Of a stretch of 64,000 bases of DNA, positions 14,395 to 24,356 are shown piece after piece; within the stretch, counting starts at the first letter, position 1, and each line of letters opens with the position of its first letter. A program made the position numbers and the translations under genes. Origin of the DNA: Pristionchus mayeri (lineage: Eukaryota; Nematoda; Chromadorea; Rhabditida; Neodiplogasteridae); contig BTRK01000003.1 of assembly GCA_036245805.1 (NCBI GenBank), forward strand, positions 8,866,001 to 8,930,000, written 5' to 3'. The notes under the pieces are model-generated. The model made no database searches and was not told the DNA's origin. It saw only the letters and a list, made by a program, of their open reading frames with translations.

Positions 14395-14793
14395 AGGACC
14401 ATCTCCTCTCCCCTCTCCAATCTCTTGGACCCTCCCCCTCTCCTATCTCTAGGACCCTCTCCTATATCTAGGACCCTCTCCTCCCTCCTCTCCTATCTCT
14501 AGGACCCTCTCCTCCCCCTCTCCTATCTCTAGGACCCTCTTCTCCCCCTCTCCTTTCACTAGGACCCTCTCCTCCCTCCTCTCCTATCTCTAGGACCCTC
14601 TCCTCCCCCTCTCCTATCTCTAGGACCCTCTCCTCCCCCTCTCCTATCTCTAGGACCCTATCCTCCCCCCTCTCCGTTCTCTAGGACCATCTCCTCTCCC
14701 CTCTCCAATCTCTTGGACCCTCCCCCTCTCCTATCTCTAGGACCCTCTCCTATATCTAGGACCCTCTCCTCCCTCCTCTCCTATCTCTAGGAC

Positions 14794-15293
14794 NNNNNNN
14801 NNNNNNNNNNNNNNNNNNNNNNNNNNNNNNNNNNNNNNNNNNNNNNNNNNNNNNNNNNNNNNNNNNNNNNNNNNNNNNNNNNNNNNNNNNNNNNNNNNNN
14901 NNNNNNNNNNNNNNNNNNNNNNNNNNNNNNNNNNNNNNNNNNNNNNNNNNNNNNNNNNNNNNNNNNNNNNNNNNNNNNNNNNNNNNNNNNNNNNNNNNNN
15001 NNNNNNNNNNNNNNNNNNNNNNNNNNNNNNNNNNNNNNNNNNNNNNNNNNNNNNNNNNNNNNNNNNNNNNNNNNNNNNNNNNNNNNNNNNNNNNNNNNNN
15101 NNNNNNNNNNNNNNNNNNNNNNNNNNNNNNNNNNNNNNNNNNNNNNNNNNNNNNNNNNNNNNNNNNNNNNNNNNNNNNNNNNNNNNNNNNNNNNNNNNNN
15201 NNNNNNNNNNNNNNNNNNNNNNNNNNNNNNNNNNNNNNNNNNNNNNNNNNNNNNNNNNNNNNNNNNNNNNNNNNNNNNNNNNNNNNNNNNNNN
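14794..15293. other. Assembly gap, exactly 500 N
   Basis: There are 500 consecutive N bases. The round number suggests a placeholder of unknown true size. Satellite is on the left and non-satellite sequence on the right, so both the end of the array and the true distance to the chemoreceptor gene are unknown. Confidence 0.99.
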
Positions 15294-15400
15294 GTTGCTT
15301 ATTTTTCTTCCGCTGTTGGAGTTCGTAGTTTGGTGGGTTGAAGAGCAAATAATAATAATAACAGCAACAAGAACAACAGCAACAACAACGATAATTGTTT
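15294..15400. repeat. AT-rich stub with AAT and CAA trinucleotide runs
   Basis: This is the first sequence after the gap. It holds short runs of AAT/ATA followed by CAA/CAG-type triplets at about 15345-15390. No satellite units and no convincing exon are present. If the palindrome that follows was inserted into a gene, this would be its left flank. Confidence 0.6.
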
Positions 15401-16712
15401 TAGGAGAGACTATCTGAGTGAACGAAAATATGCTTGGCACTAGCGAAAAATCGAATTCCTCTATAATTGGCATACGTGTAGTACTCAGTGAGTATAGCTC
15501 AGTAGTGGCTTATTAAGTGTTCTAAATCACGTATGGAGAAATGCGCCGCACTTTAGTTTGAAAAAGTAAATTTTCGAAATTTGCCATTTCGCTATCGATC
15601 AGAACGTGGTATACCTCAAAAAATGCGCAATATTCGAGAGATCATTCCTACCAAGTTTCATAAGATTTCGTTAAAAATGCTTGCGAAAAGATTAAAAAAC
15701 GAAATATTTTACCTTTGTTCAATTTTAGCTCCTTCAGATGGGTAGAGTTGGACCATTTTGATTTTTTGCATTTGTAGCTCTGGATGGTAACTAACTATTA
15801 AAAAATTTAAATTAAAATTAAAAAATAACGTTGTGAGAAATCGGCAAATAACGGCCGGCAACTTGAAATAAAGTCAGTTTATGATAAGGCCCAATGCCTA
15901 CCGTAACCCAACGGAAGTGAAGGACAGGTGTTCTAGAGTTACCCAACACGGAGTATTCGATAAAGAAAATCCACCAGAATCAGCAAAATTTCGATGCGCA
16001 TCCGCGCTCGAGAGAGCGCTGATGTTAAATAACTACCGAAATTTCTCGAAATTTTTTTAATATCAGCGCCCTCTCGCGTGCGGATGCGCATAAATTTTTT
16101 TTTATTTTGGTGGATTTCCTTCATCGAATACTCCGTGTTGGGCAACACTAGAACACCTGTCCTTCACTTCCGTTGGGTTACGGTAGGCACTGGGCCTTAT
16201 CATAAACTGACTTTATTTCAAGTTGCCGGCCGTTGTTTGCCGATTTCTCATAACGTTATTTTTTGATTTTGATTTAAATTTTTTAATAGTTAGTTAGCAT
16301 CCAGAACTACTAATGCAAAGAATCAAAATGGTCCAACTCTACCCATCTGAAGGAGCTAAAATTGAACAAACGTAAAATATTTCGATTTTTTTATTTTTTT
16401 TAAATTTTTTTTTTTTCGCAAGCCTTTTTTGACGAAATCTTATGAAACTTGGTAGGAATGATCTCTTGAATATTGCGCATTTTTTGAGGTATACCACGTT
16501 CTGATCGATAGCGAAATGGCAAATTTCGAAAATTTACTTTTTCAAACTAAAGTGCGGCGCATTTCTCCATACGTGATTTAGAACACTTAATAAGCCACTA
16601 CTGAGCTATACTCACTGAGTACTACATGTGTGCCAATTATGGAAGAATTCGATTTTTAGCTAGTGCCAAGCGTCTACACAAAAATGTTCACTCACTCAGA
16701 TAGTCTCTCGTA
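15401..16712. mobile_element. Foldback-like palindromic element, about 1.3 kb
   Basis: The two halves are inverted copies of each other with few mismatches. The left arm runs from about 15401 to 16040 and the right arm from about 16065 to 16712. The termini read TAGGAGAGACTATCTGAGTG on the left and the complement (TACGAGAGAC...) on the right. The unpaired centre is short and AT-rich (about 16030-16060). The left arm has lost about 16 bp relative to the right arm near its outer end. The layout resembles foldback elements such as C. elegans Tc4, with long inverted repeats and almost no spacer, but no sequence relation to Tc4 is claimed. I see no transposase and no clear target-site duplication. 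The short frames in both arms mirror each other and are not genes. Confidence 0.85.
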
Positions 16713-16868
16713 CGGATTCCGATCAGTTCACAGCATGTCAAAGGGGGGACGAAAGCTCATTTGCGTGGTAGATCGATTTTCGGATCGAACTTGCCCTCTC
16801 ACTGTGGCCTTTTTTTGACCCCAGAGTCGGTCCATGTAAATTCTCTCTTAGGTACTTCACGTGTTCAG

Positions 16869-18211
16869 AGATTCTGACTGGACAAGGACCGGAAATTGGC
16901 AAGACTCTGCTACAGAAGGAATCGGCGAGACGATTGGGCAAGCCCATGATGGAGGGATGGCTCATCATGAACTATTGGGTAAGGTCTGATTATATCTGAA
17001 GATTGGGCGAATGCATTTTTTTTCTCGAATAATCAAATATAAATTGTTGAAAAAAATCAACATTTTCCAGGAGAACGGCGTGATCAATTGGAGCATTTGC
17101 GGTGCACTGATGATCTTCAATGCGATTATGATTGGCAGCTTCTCGATTGCGATCTCCTTGGGCAGTTTGACGTATGCAAACCACCGTAATATTCTTGTCA
17201 TCGTTTCGACATTATACTCTTAGCTCGATCGGTTAAACCGATACAATATAAAAACAAATCGGGTCATGCTTTTAGCCAAAAACCAGTAGGACTTACCAAA
17301 GTTGGGCGAGGGCAAAATCTCCCCGCTCTGTTTTTTTCTTCGAAATTTTTAGTGGAGGGTACGATTTCCAAATTTCACATGCAGCATTTCTGCCGGTCCA
17401 TCGGTGAAACAGTTAGAGAATGAGGTGTTGCTTCTCAGAATAGCAATTGAAGGTACTACCACATCTACGTGCTTGGCAACCAGGCAATGTCCGCTCAAGC
17501 AATGACCATGCAGCGGAAACTGTTCGTGGCCGTGTGTGCGCAGGTTAGAATTTTTGAATTGTTGACGGATACCTTTGTGCACAGGTATGGTTGTACATGT
17601 TTGATGATGTTCTTGTTCATGTGGGTATTGTTGTTGTGATGCCTTCAAAGAAGAGGTAATAGGAATGAATGATAGGTTGTCTCGTCGTGCAAATATTACG
17701 TTTGCAATGACAAATTGTATTGAATTTATTCCGAGAGAATCTGTAGTTACATGTCCGTTCTTGAGAAAAAAACATTATAATTCCAGACTGTCATCCCCCT
17801 ATTTTTCGTCTACATTCCTTACCTCTGCGTGCTCAATCTCCCCTTCCTCTCCCTTCCCGTCTTCTTCTGGGATGACGCCTGCATGCTGCTTACATCGTGC
17901 TTCCCAGCCTGGGATGCAATGATTGTGATCGTTCTGATGCCGGATTATTGGTATGTCTAAGTCGATTCATTAGATCCATAGGATGTATATTGTTAGAATT
18001 TAGGTTTACGGAGGTGCAGGGGCACACGGCTTTATCATCAATTTTCAGGAGAGGTTTGATGAGCGTAGTCTGGAGGAGGAAGGATTCGCGCAACGAGAAT
18101 TCACTGTCCGTCCCGAAGACAGCAGCTGTCGCTAACGTTTCCAATAATAGTAGAAACCCCATCACACATTCCCCCACCTCACAAGTTAGCCCGAGCCAGA
18201 ATACAATGTAA
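16869..18211 (+). CDS. Str-type nematode chemoreceptor (7TM GPCR), 5'-incomplete
   Basis: Exons are 16869-16978, 17071-17171, 17453-17543, 17787-17950 and 18049-18211 (TAA at 18209), and every junction joins in phase. The product starts in an extracellular segment (ILTGQGPEIGKTLL). Next comes TM5 (WSICGALMIFNAIMIGSFS) and the loop motif QAMTMQRKLFVAVCAQ, which matches the S..T..LQ.QLF.AL..Q signature of the Str family. TM6 follows (TVIPLFFVYIPYLCV), then TM7 (FPAWDAMIVIVLMPDYW, close to the family's P..D......YR ending) and a Ser/Asn-rich cytoplasmic tail. Such receptors detect odours or soluble chemicals in sensory neurons. The exons for TM1-TM4 are absent. Upstream lie only about 150 bp, the palindrome and the assembly gap, so the gene is either truncated or its front is in the gap. 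The acceptor chosen for exon 1 (TGTTCAG at 16862-16868) is the least certain point. The frame is also open upstream to about 16770. Confidence 0.85.
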
Positions 18212-18243
18212 CCTCTTGATGAAGCCTAATGAATGTGTTCGTG

Positions 18244-18249
18244 AATAAA
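18244..18249 (+). terminator. AATAAA polyadenylation signal of the chemoreceptor gene
   Basis: AATAAA lies 33 bp after the stop codon of the receptor gene, a normal distance for a nematode 3' UTR. Confidence 0.7.
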
Positions 18250-18775
18250 TATTGTGAATGGTGAGAATCCAAAACATAACCTAACATAAACATCGTAATG
18301 TGTCAGGAGATGCTAAGTCGTGCGATAAATATGGTTTATTTTGTTTGGTGATGCCAATTTCTGATGCGGTTCGTGTTATTTAAAAATGTTCAACATTTAT
18401 TTTCCCTTATTTTTCGTTTTGTGTTCTTCGATTTTTCGGAATATACATAGTATTGACTTAGCAATATAGTGATGTTTGGATACGTGCAACATCTAACCTA
18501 GAATTATGAAATATCGATATGATCTTTCCGAACATATTTTGTTTGGTGATTTCAATTCGTTCTCGCCAACTCGCAAAGGACAACACTTGTCAGCAAGTAA
18601 AATCATAGGGTTACCATTGCCCCAGCCCAAAATGCTATATTTTGCCTCATACGTGAATTGTGATTATTAATCTGACAAATCTCTACCGTACTATACATGT
18701 AACGGGAAAATTGCAGTATCCGCTCTTGCGTGATTCCTCGTGGGAGACTATTATATTTGGAGGTTCATAGATAAA
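18250..18775. other. Intergenic region between convergent genes
   Basis: AT-rich sequence between the 3' ends of the chemoreceptor gene (+) and the secreted-protein gene (-). I see no exon, repeat or RNA structure in it. Confidence 0.6.
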
Positions 18776-18781
18776 TTTATT
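18776..18781 (-). terminator. AATAAA polyadenylation signal of the secreted-protein gene
   Basis: TTTATT on the plus strand reads AATAAA on the minus strand, about 40 bp beyond the stop codon at 18820-18822. Confidence 0.65.
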
Positions 18782-18819
18782 GATTCAAATCGGGAACAGG
18801 TCAGAAAACAATAGCATCA

Positions 18820-20562
18820 TTATAATTCAGAAATCATTTTCTTGACTTTCTCATTTTTAAAAATATCGCTCATGGGAAAAAAGACCTCGAACATGGGCTT
18901 ATCGTCGTCAGAAAGCTTTTCGTATGCTTCATATCCGTATTCCAACTGTAAAAAACGCGATGAACGATAATCTTACCTTTAAAAAAATGGTAAAAAAAAG
19001 AAACGAACCATATCCTTCAGGGCAAGTTTATCGAGCCCCGTATGGAGGATAATTTGAGCTTGGATCTTAAGTACAGGCTTCAGCACCTGCAAATGAAAAC
19101 GTTTTCCTTATTCTTAGTTATCGTTATCACCACTCTCACTTTGCAAGTACAATGTCTTAGTGGTGGGTAAGATAAAAGTTTTCTTTCTCAGACCTATTTA
19201 CCAACACGATGCACTGATGACTATCAATTCCCCAATGGGTTGGTGCCTTGGTGGGTTGGCGCTGCGTTGAATTTGTAAACGTACGTCGTAACAAGCTTGG
19301 ACGAGTGCTGCATTTTGTATATGCTTCAACAAATCACTGTCTTTCTTAAGGAATTGCGTCTCGTAAGATCTTAACTTCTGATGGAGAGTGGAGTCCTTTT
19401 TCTCCAAAGTGAGCTGAAGGTAGAAGTTTGATTGTTTACAGTTACACGAGTCCTGTTGCTCAAGAATCGGGAAATGGGAAAAGTTTATCCAGGGTGAAGA
19501 TTGCAAATGAGTCCGTTTGCGTAAGAATTGGACAAATCTGGAGAAATTTTGCCTGACTCAAAATACCAATTATTTGTAATTCTCTGAACCGAGGTAATCG
19601 AATGTGCTGGCAATGATACACTCTCCCATTTTGCGCTCAAAGTCTTCGTTGACTCCAGAAGCCGTGTCGTCAGTACTTTTGTTTACGTTTTCACAGCTCT
19701 CGGTTGAGGTAAATTCACCTGAGTGAGGTTCCTAGGGTAGAATTGGATGTAGAAGACACCTGTCTATGTTATTTTTCATGTAATATTTAAATTATTGAAC
19801 TTTAAGTTTATCACCTACGAAATGTGTGAAAAAAAGTAAAAATGTGTTTTTGACGTCACGGTTTCTGGAACCTACGAAGGCATTGCAAGCAAAATGAGTG
19901 CGCCTACCGTTTTAGCGCATTCGATTAGAGAAATCAGAGAGTTACAAAGAACTGAAATATTTAGACCGTGCCAAACGTTGTCCGATTCTTACGCAAACGG
20001 ATATTGTCTATATTTATTTCTCAATTATTTCAGTAACTACGATTTCGATTTGTCGCCTAATTGGGTTCAATAATTCGAAAATCGCCCGCGAGGTTACGTT
20101 TTGTGAAGGTATCATAGTCCCTTTGCATGCAGAACGTAATGTAGCCTTTGAGAGATCAACGGCATTATGACGCCATAGTTCTCATCCGCCGACTCAAACC
20201 TTTGAATCGAAATTCAGTTCGTTGTGGGTGCGCAGAAGATGCGTAAGGGTATCCCGTTCCTCGCCGGTGAGCCCGGAGATGAGCTCCTTCAGGTTTTCAG
20301 GTGTTTGTGTCAGGTAATTTTAGGCAATTTTTTTATTTAAGTTTCAGGCGCGTAACTGTGAAGCTCGCAAGCTCGGCAACGCTCATGAAACATCCCCTAT
20401 GAAATTACTTGAAAAGATGAAACCCTAGTAATGTAAGAGATCGAACGAGGCTCGCTCACTGGAAATTTCAGCCTCGAGATCGCGGGCGTTGTGAACGAGA
20501 GCCATCTCGTTATAGGCTGCACAGGTCGCCGTCAGTGACAGAAAAACAGTTGCGAGAATCAT
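18820..20562 (-). CDS. Unrecognised secreted protein, multi-exon
   Basis: On the minus strand, ATG (20560-20562) directly follows a CTATTCTGCAG acceptor, as at a trans-spliced nematode 5' end. It opens with a signal peptide (MILATVFLSLTATCAA). Exons I can support, 5' to 3', are 20562-20460, 20286-20200 (ELISGLTGEERDTLTHLL), 19731-19590 (EFTSTESCENVNKSTDD), 19413-19285 (LTLEKKDSTLHQKL), 19086-19009 (VLKPVLKIQAQIILHTGL) and 18945-18820 (LEYGYEAYEKLSDDDKPMFE, ending MISEL). Joins 2-3, 4-5 and 5-6 are canonical and in phase. Joins 1-2 and 3-4 are not: the upstream exons end in phase 1 and the downstream exons read in phase 0. Either an exon boundary is missed or the gene is damaged. The product is about 190 residues, charged and helix-rich, with few cysteines and no further membrane segment. 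I do not recognise the family. The pattern fits the many small secreted nematode proteins. Confidence 0.75.
19893..20001. repeat. Inverted, diverged copy of exon 3/intron 3 of the flanking gene
   Basis: This stretch in intron 2 of the secreted-protein gene matches the reverse complement of 19512-19625, roughly two thirds identical by eye. Shared blocks include GCAAAATG, CATTCGATTA, CAGAGA.TTACAAA and the near-identical TCTTACGCAAACGGA end. The matching partner covers the 3' part of exon 3 and the start of the next intron. The two copies could pair in the pre-mRNA. Confidence 0.65.
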
Positions 20563-21117
20563 TCCTGCAGAATAGATGGTTAGTCTGGGAAAGAAAAAAA
20601 TAGCTGAAAATGAGTAGCTGAAAATGCATCTCTTTTAGAAATGGGGGAGTAAATACAAAAAGATAATCGACTATGTTCCAAAGAGAGATACGAGAGAGGT
20701 TTCCAAAGAGAGAGGTTTTCAAAGCCAGTCAAATTCAGGTTACTCTTTCTCCCATGGTCTTTTTTCCAATGTGGGTAAATAAACTTTGTAACTATGGGGT
20801 AAGAATGGGGAAGACAGCGAATAGGCAAGCGAGAGAAAGCATGAATACGAGGGGAAACGGTATCATATATATTGTGAACTTGAATTTGCAATTGCACATG
20901 ATTCAGGATGAGAATATATTGTTTAAAGGTTTATGCACTGTTATGCCGATACAATAATGGTTGCAATAACGGAGGTTGCAGCTGTGGACTAACTAGGCCG
21001 TATGATAGCTATGACGTCACTGATCATACAGAGTGAGTGTTCTGTGTGTATTAACTTCCTTGTTAGACCGTATTGGCAGTTTTGTATGATGTTCAGATGT
21101 GTTTCTTAAACGACATA
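20563..21117. other. Intergenic region upstream of the secreted-protein gene
   Basis: The proximal part has short GAGAGAGGTTT repeats at about 20680-20730 and should contain the promoter of the minus-strand gene. No TATA-like element stands out. Small reading frames here have no protein-like composition. Confidence 0.5.
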
Positions 21118-22012
21118 TATTAGGCTGATGCAAAAGTTTTGACCGATTTTCAAATTTTATAGTTTCTCCTGCCCTGCCTTTTGGGTTGGAACGATTTACA
21201 TATGGTTGCTTGTTTTCGATGGGCTATTGGATACTCTTAATAGCGCTCCTCGAAATTGATCTAAGTAACCTGTATTTTATGAATAGTATGAAGGCAAACT
21301 TGCTGGAAAGGTGAACCGGATTATTTCGATGACTACAGCTCTGCGGAGAGTAACAGTACTTCAAAGCTTTTATACAGTCGTGATATACATTACGCATTGA
21401 TCACAATAATAGCATGAAATCGGATCTTCCGCAACAGAAGTTCTAGGAAAATGTACAGATTTGGGAGTTGAGGTTTTTCAGCATGAATATCAGCCGTTGA
21501 AATCGCTGTGTAATATAACCGATTGATCTTGGGATCTCAAATTCCCTAATTATTAAACAGTCTTACCTGATTGTGCCACATATTAATTTTGGTGAACGTG
21601 CGTTTCCGCTACAAAGAGCTTCGTTTTTCCGTAAAAAGATGCCGAAATTCAACCATGAAATTCCTACTTCTATGAGTTCCTCGCTCCGCTGACAGAAAGG
21701 CAGCCCGATATCTCGTGGTCAGGTGAACAAGCTACTCATACCCCATCATTGTGTGGCTTGGATAAAGTGGGCGATCTCTACTTATTGAGGTAATTTGCTG
21801 TAAACGCGAACTCATAATTTTGATTTTTATACAGATTCGGGCACAAATCTTGATAAATATTAATTTCAAAAAGACAAGGGCCACTGTGCCTAAATTTTTC
21901 TAATATTACTATGACTCGGCATACGTAGCTTGTAGCGCCCCTATATAGATTCATGTCTCTTCCGAAGCAAAGGCAGGAATATGAAAACAAAAACTTTTGC
22001 ATCAGCCTAATA
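21118..22012. mobile_element. Mariner-type element, non-autonomous or decayed, with TA duplication
   Basis: The element spans 21120-22010 (891 bp). Its ends are perfect 21 bp inverted repeats, TTAGGCTGATGCAAAAGTTTT and complement, flanked by TA on both sides (21118-21119 and 22011-22012). TTAGG.TG.TGCAAAAGT is the terminal pattern of mariner-family transposons, which insert at TA. Autonomous members are about 1.3 kb with a roughly 345-residue D,D34D transposase. This copy is shorter and has no matching open frame on either strand. The interior is mostly unrelated-looking, so it is either a deletion derivative or an old relic. The intact ends and target duplication argue for fairly recent movement. 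Confidence 0.88.
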
Positions 22013-22065
22013 ATATGTGGGGATAGCAAGGTTACGATATCTTCAACAATACAATGTTGTTTTTA

Positions 22066-22188
22066 CTAATAATTTAACAGTAAGATGACGAGAGCGTGGT
22101 CGCACTGGTCCTTCAAAAATACATCGAGTATCCCGGATAGTTCGTTCACGTCGTTCGCGAACAAATCAGGGATCGCCTCGGGATTGAC
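22066..22188 (-). pseudogene. Isolated coding exon remnant, function unknown
   Basis: After a GACAG acceptor the minus strand reads 40 codons to a TAG at 22066-22068. The text has protein-like composition (VNPEAIPDLFANDVNELSGI, then LDVFLKDQCDHALVIL). The mariner-like element starts 54 bp beyond the stop, and no companion exon is found on either side. It may be the remainder of a host gene broken by insertions. A loose resemblance to karyopherin/exportin HEAT segments crossed my mind but is not strong enough to name it. Confidence 0.4.
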
Positions 22189-22486
22189 CTGTCATTGTCT
22201 TTACCTTTTTGATTGCCATGTATTTTTAAGAAAACCATGTAGGTCCATAAATCTGCATTTTCATAGGCATAGAGTGATGCCGTTATATTTAAATCACTGA
22301 CACCGGCTAATTGTGTTCAAGTGTAGGCAACACGAGTTGCCTACTAAGCTAGCTCGTGAATGGTAAAATCAACTCTGATCAGTTTTGACCTTTCTCGCAT
22401 GTTCTCTTCATTCAATTGTTCCGTGCCATTTTCTCCTGAGATAAAACATGGTATTCAATTAATTTCTCCGTGTTATTTGTACAGTT

Positions 22487-23179
22487 ACTATAATCACATT
22501 TTAAGCATGAAGTAAGCATTTGTCACGTGTTTGAAAGAACATTTTTACCACGAATTTATTATAAAATTGTATCACTGCATGAATTTGCATTATTTTTGAG
22601 AGGCTTCGAAATCTAAAACAAGTTTGATTAGGGTACAGTCGCGCCGGAAAGTCACCGTACACTTTTTGCATTTGTTGTATATTTTTGCCCAGGAAATGCA
22701 TCATTCTGGCACTCAGGTATGATGTAACAAATACATCGGAGATTATGATCATGGTATTATGGTATGACGTCATCGCATAGTTATTGCGTAGTGATTACGC
22801 AATCAATTTTTCAAAACGGCATTATTCTTACATATATTTTTCCTGCTCGCCATACTTACTATGATTGGAGATACCGAGGCCTACCCAGAATAAATTTTTG
22901 AAGGTGCTGCTCGGTCGTACATTTGCTGCAGCGGTCGTACATTTGCTGCAGCGGTGCCAGAATGATGCATTTCCTGGGCAAAAATATACAACAAATGCAA
23001 AAAGTGTACGGTGACTTTCCGGCGCGACTGTACCCTAATCAAACTTGTTTTAGATTTCGAAGCCTCTCAAAAATAATGCAAATTCATGCAGTGATACAAT
23101 TTTATAATAAATGCGTGGTAAAAATGTTCTTTCAAACACGTGACAAATGCTTACTTCATGCTTAAAATGTGATTATAGT
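22487..23179. mobile_element. Inverted-repeat element with 226 bp arms
   Basis: The left arm 22487-22712 and right arm 22954-23179 are reverse complements with only a few differences. Their outer ends read ACTATAATCACATTTTAAGC. The 241 bp centre contains a palindrome-rich AT segment and a 20 bp tandem duplication. Both arms can be translated into almost the same 60-70 residues because they are copies of each other, not because they are genes. One arm recurs at about 32568-32718, so this is a member of a dispersed family. Target-site duplication is not clear: TTA on the left, TTG on the right. Confidence 0.8.
22912..22951. repeat. 20 bp tandem duplication
   Basis: CGGTCGTACATTTGCTGCAG occurs twice head to tail, immediately inside the right arm of the surrounding inverted-repeat element. 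Confidence 0.9.
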
Positions 23180-23641
23180 TGTGTGGTCGTATACGATGAG
23201 GGAGTTTAGATTCCTGCAAATCATGCGATTCGAAAGTCACCTGAATTTTTTCGTAGTCGGAAAAATAGCGAAAACATGACAGTTGCGAAAACACGCATTT
23301 GGTATGAACGCTAATAGTGCGTGAGAAAAAGAGCGAGGTGATCACATTAGGATGTCTTGGAATGACTCCATTCATTCTATGAGGCAGACACATATAGTAC
23401 GTGTCTGAGCTTTCCCCACCCATATCTGTTCTCTCTCTTCTCCGCCCCATTATCCATCCTCTCTTTCTCTAGAGTAGTGGAAGACGAGGCTGAAAAATGG
23501 GGAGGGAAAGCCTCCAATTGGGAAGACGGAGAAGGAAGTGGAATGAGAGGAAAGAGGGGGGGGGGGTGTGAGCCTAGCAACAAAGATTTACTGAATCAAA
23601 AAAATGAGTTGCGATAAGAAATGGGCCCCAATGTACAGTTA
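23180..23641. repeat. Dispersed repeat flank shared with 32365-32567
   Basis: In reverse complement, 23445-23641 matches 32365-32545 closely. Shared blocks include AAATCTTTGTTGCTAGGCT, CATTCCACTTCC, TTTTTCAGCCTCGTCT and GGATGGATAATGGGGCGG. In both places it adjoins the same inverted-repeat arm. At 32545 the two parts are joined by a short linker, while here about 250 bp separate them, so one copy has lost or gained sequence. A run of ten G lies at about 23560. Confidence 0.75.
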
Positions 23642-24092
23642 AAGGGCGTGGAAAGGTTGGATAAGACATAACCGCTCTTAAATCTGCCTGTTACCTTACG
23701 GAGAGTAGAAAAGCGCATCATGATAAAGCGGCTTCTTTCGAAGCCAAAGATGCCAGATTTTCTCCCGACGGGAAATTCAGGGAAAATAAGCTTCGATATT
23801 TGAAACGGTTCTGAAACCTATCGCAATTATCAATTTCGATCACAATTGAAAATATTTTCGTTTCATAGTCAGTCTGAAACACAAGTTATTAACCTCGGGT
23901 TCCCAACATCGTTTGTAAAATTGCGATATGTTTCAGAAGCACATCAAGTTTCGACTTTGTAATGTGATTTCGAAAAGATCTCCCCGCTTTCTATCGTTAT
24001 GGAATGCTGTGTCTGCTGTGGCCTTCATTTACTGCGACAGAAGCTACGTTCATATCTGGTCTTGTCCAATAAAAGATTCGCTCTAATTTAGA
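23642..24092. other. Intergenic, no gene seen
   Basis: AT-rich unique sequence. It contains a short inverted pair around TCTGAAAC and ATATGTTTCAGA (about 23873-23940) that resembles one at 32085-32195. No convincing exon is present. Confidence 0.5.
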
Positions 24093-24307
24093 TAAAAATC
24101 GTAGGTAAAGACGCAAACGAAATTCAAGGAAAGGGAAGTAGAGGTCGAGGGCTTTAAAATGAGTAGTTTGCCGTTCTCAAAGCATCGCCTTCATGCAAGT
24201 TATACAGCTTTGAAGTTTCGAGTTAATTTGAATTCACTCATTTTAAAGCCCTCGACCTCTACTTCCCATTCCTTGAATTTCGTTTGCGTCTTTACCTACG
24301 ATTTTTA
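24093..24307. repeat. Hairpin with 72 bp arms
   Basis: The left arm 24093-24164 and right arm 24236-24307 are complementary with one visible mismatch. The arms begin TAAAAATCGTAGGTAAAG and the loop is 71 bp. Transcribed RNA would form a long hairpin. It is probably a short palindromic transposon relic (MITE). A host hairpin RNA is possible but unsupported. Confidence 0.85.
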
Positions 24308-24356
24308 GAAAGGTTGCCTTAAATATAGCACAGTTTAAAGTTATTTTCATGAGCTC

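Larger units (their letters stand above)
1..14793. repeat. Polypyrimidine satellite, 30-31 bp unit
   Basis: The whole stretch is a tandem array of roughly 480 units. Each unit begins with TCTCTAGGACCCTCTCCTC and ends in a C/T run such as CCCCTCTCCTA. The commonest units are 30 bp (CTCCCCC type) and 31 bp (CTCTCCCC type). Shorter units also occur, with CTCCTATATCT or TACTCTCCCTCC in the middle. Variant markers recur in fixed order: CTCGGTTCTC, CAATCTCTTGG, TTTCACTAGG, AGCACATTC. The plus strand is almost entirely C and T outside the TAGGA core. Reading frames on the minus strand are artefacts of the repeat. No gene is seen here. The array runs off the left edge and into the gap on the right. 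Confidence 0.97.

Noticed and set aside
1..14793. Telomeric repeat (nematode TTAGGC type)
   Set aside because: The unit contains CTAGGACCC but never tandem TTAGGC or its complement. The period is 30-31 bp.
14737..15473. Two frames spanning the N block
   Set aside because: Most of each consists of unknown residues. The real ends are satellite and an AT-rich stub.
16965..17201. Minus-strand frames opposite the chemoreceptor exons
   Set aside because: They cross the intron and lack any family signature. The plus strand gives the Str pattern with correct splicing.
22501..23165. Pair of 80-90 codon frames with nearly the same protein
   Set aside because: They are the two arms of one inverted repeat read outward. 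There is no splice structure or homology, and the resemblance is explained by the repeat.
23690..23800. Possible first exon on the minus strand (MMRFSTLRK followed by GTAACA)
   Set aside because: Too short, with no downstream exon before the repeat block. Chance match to a donor site.
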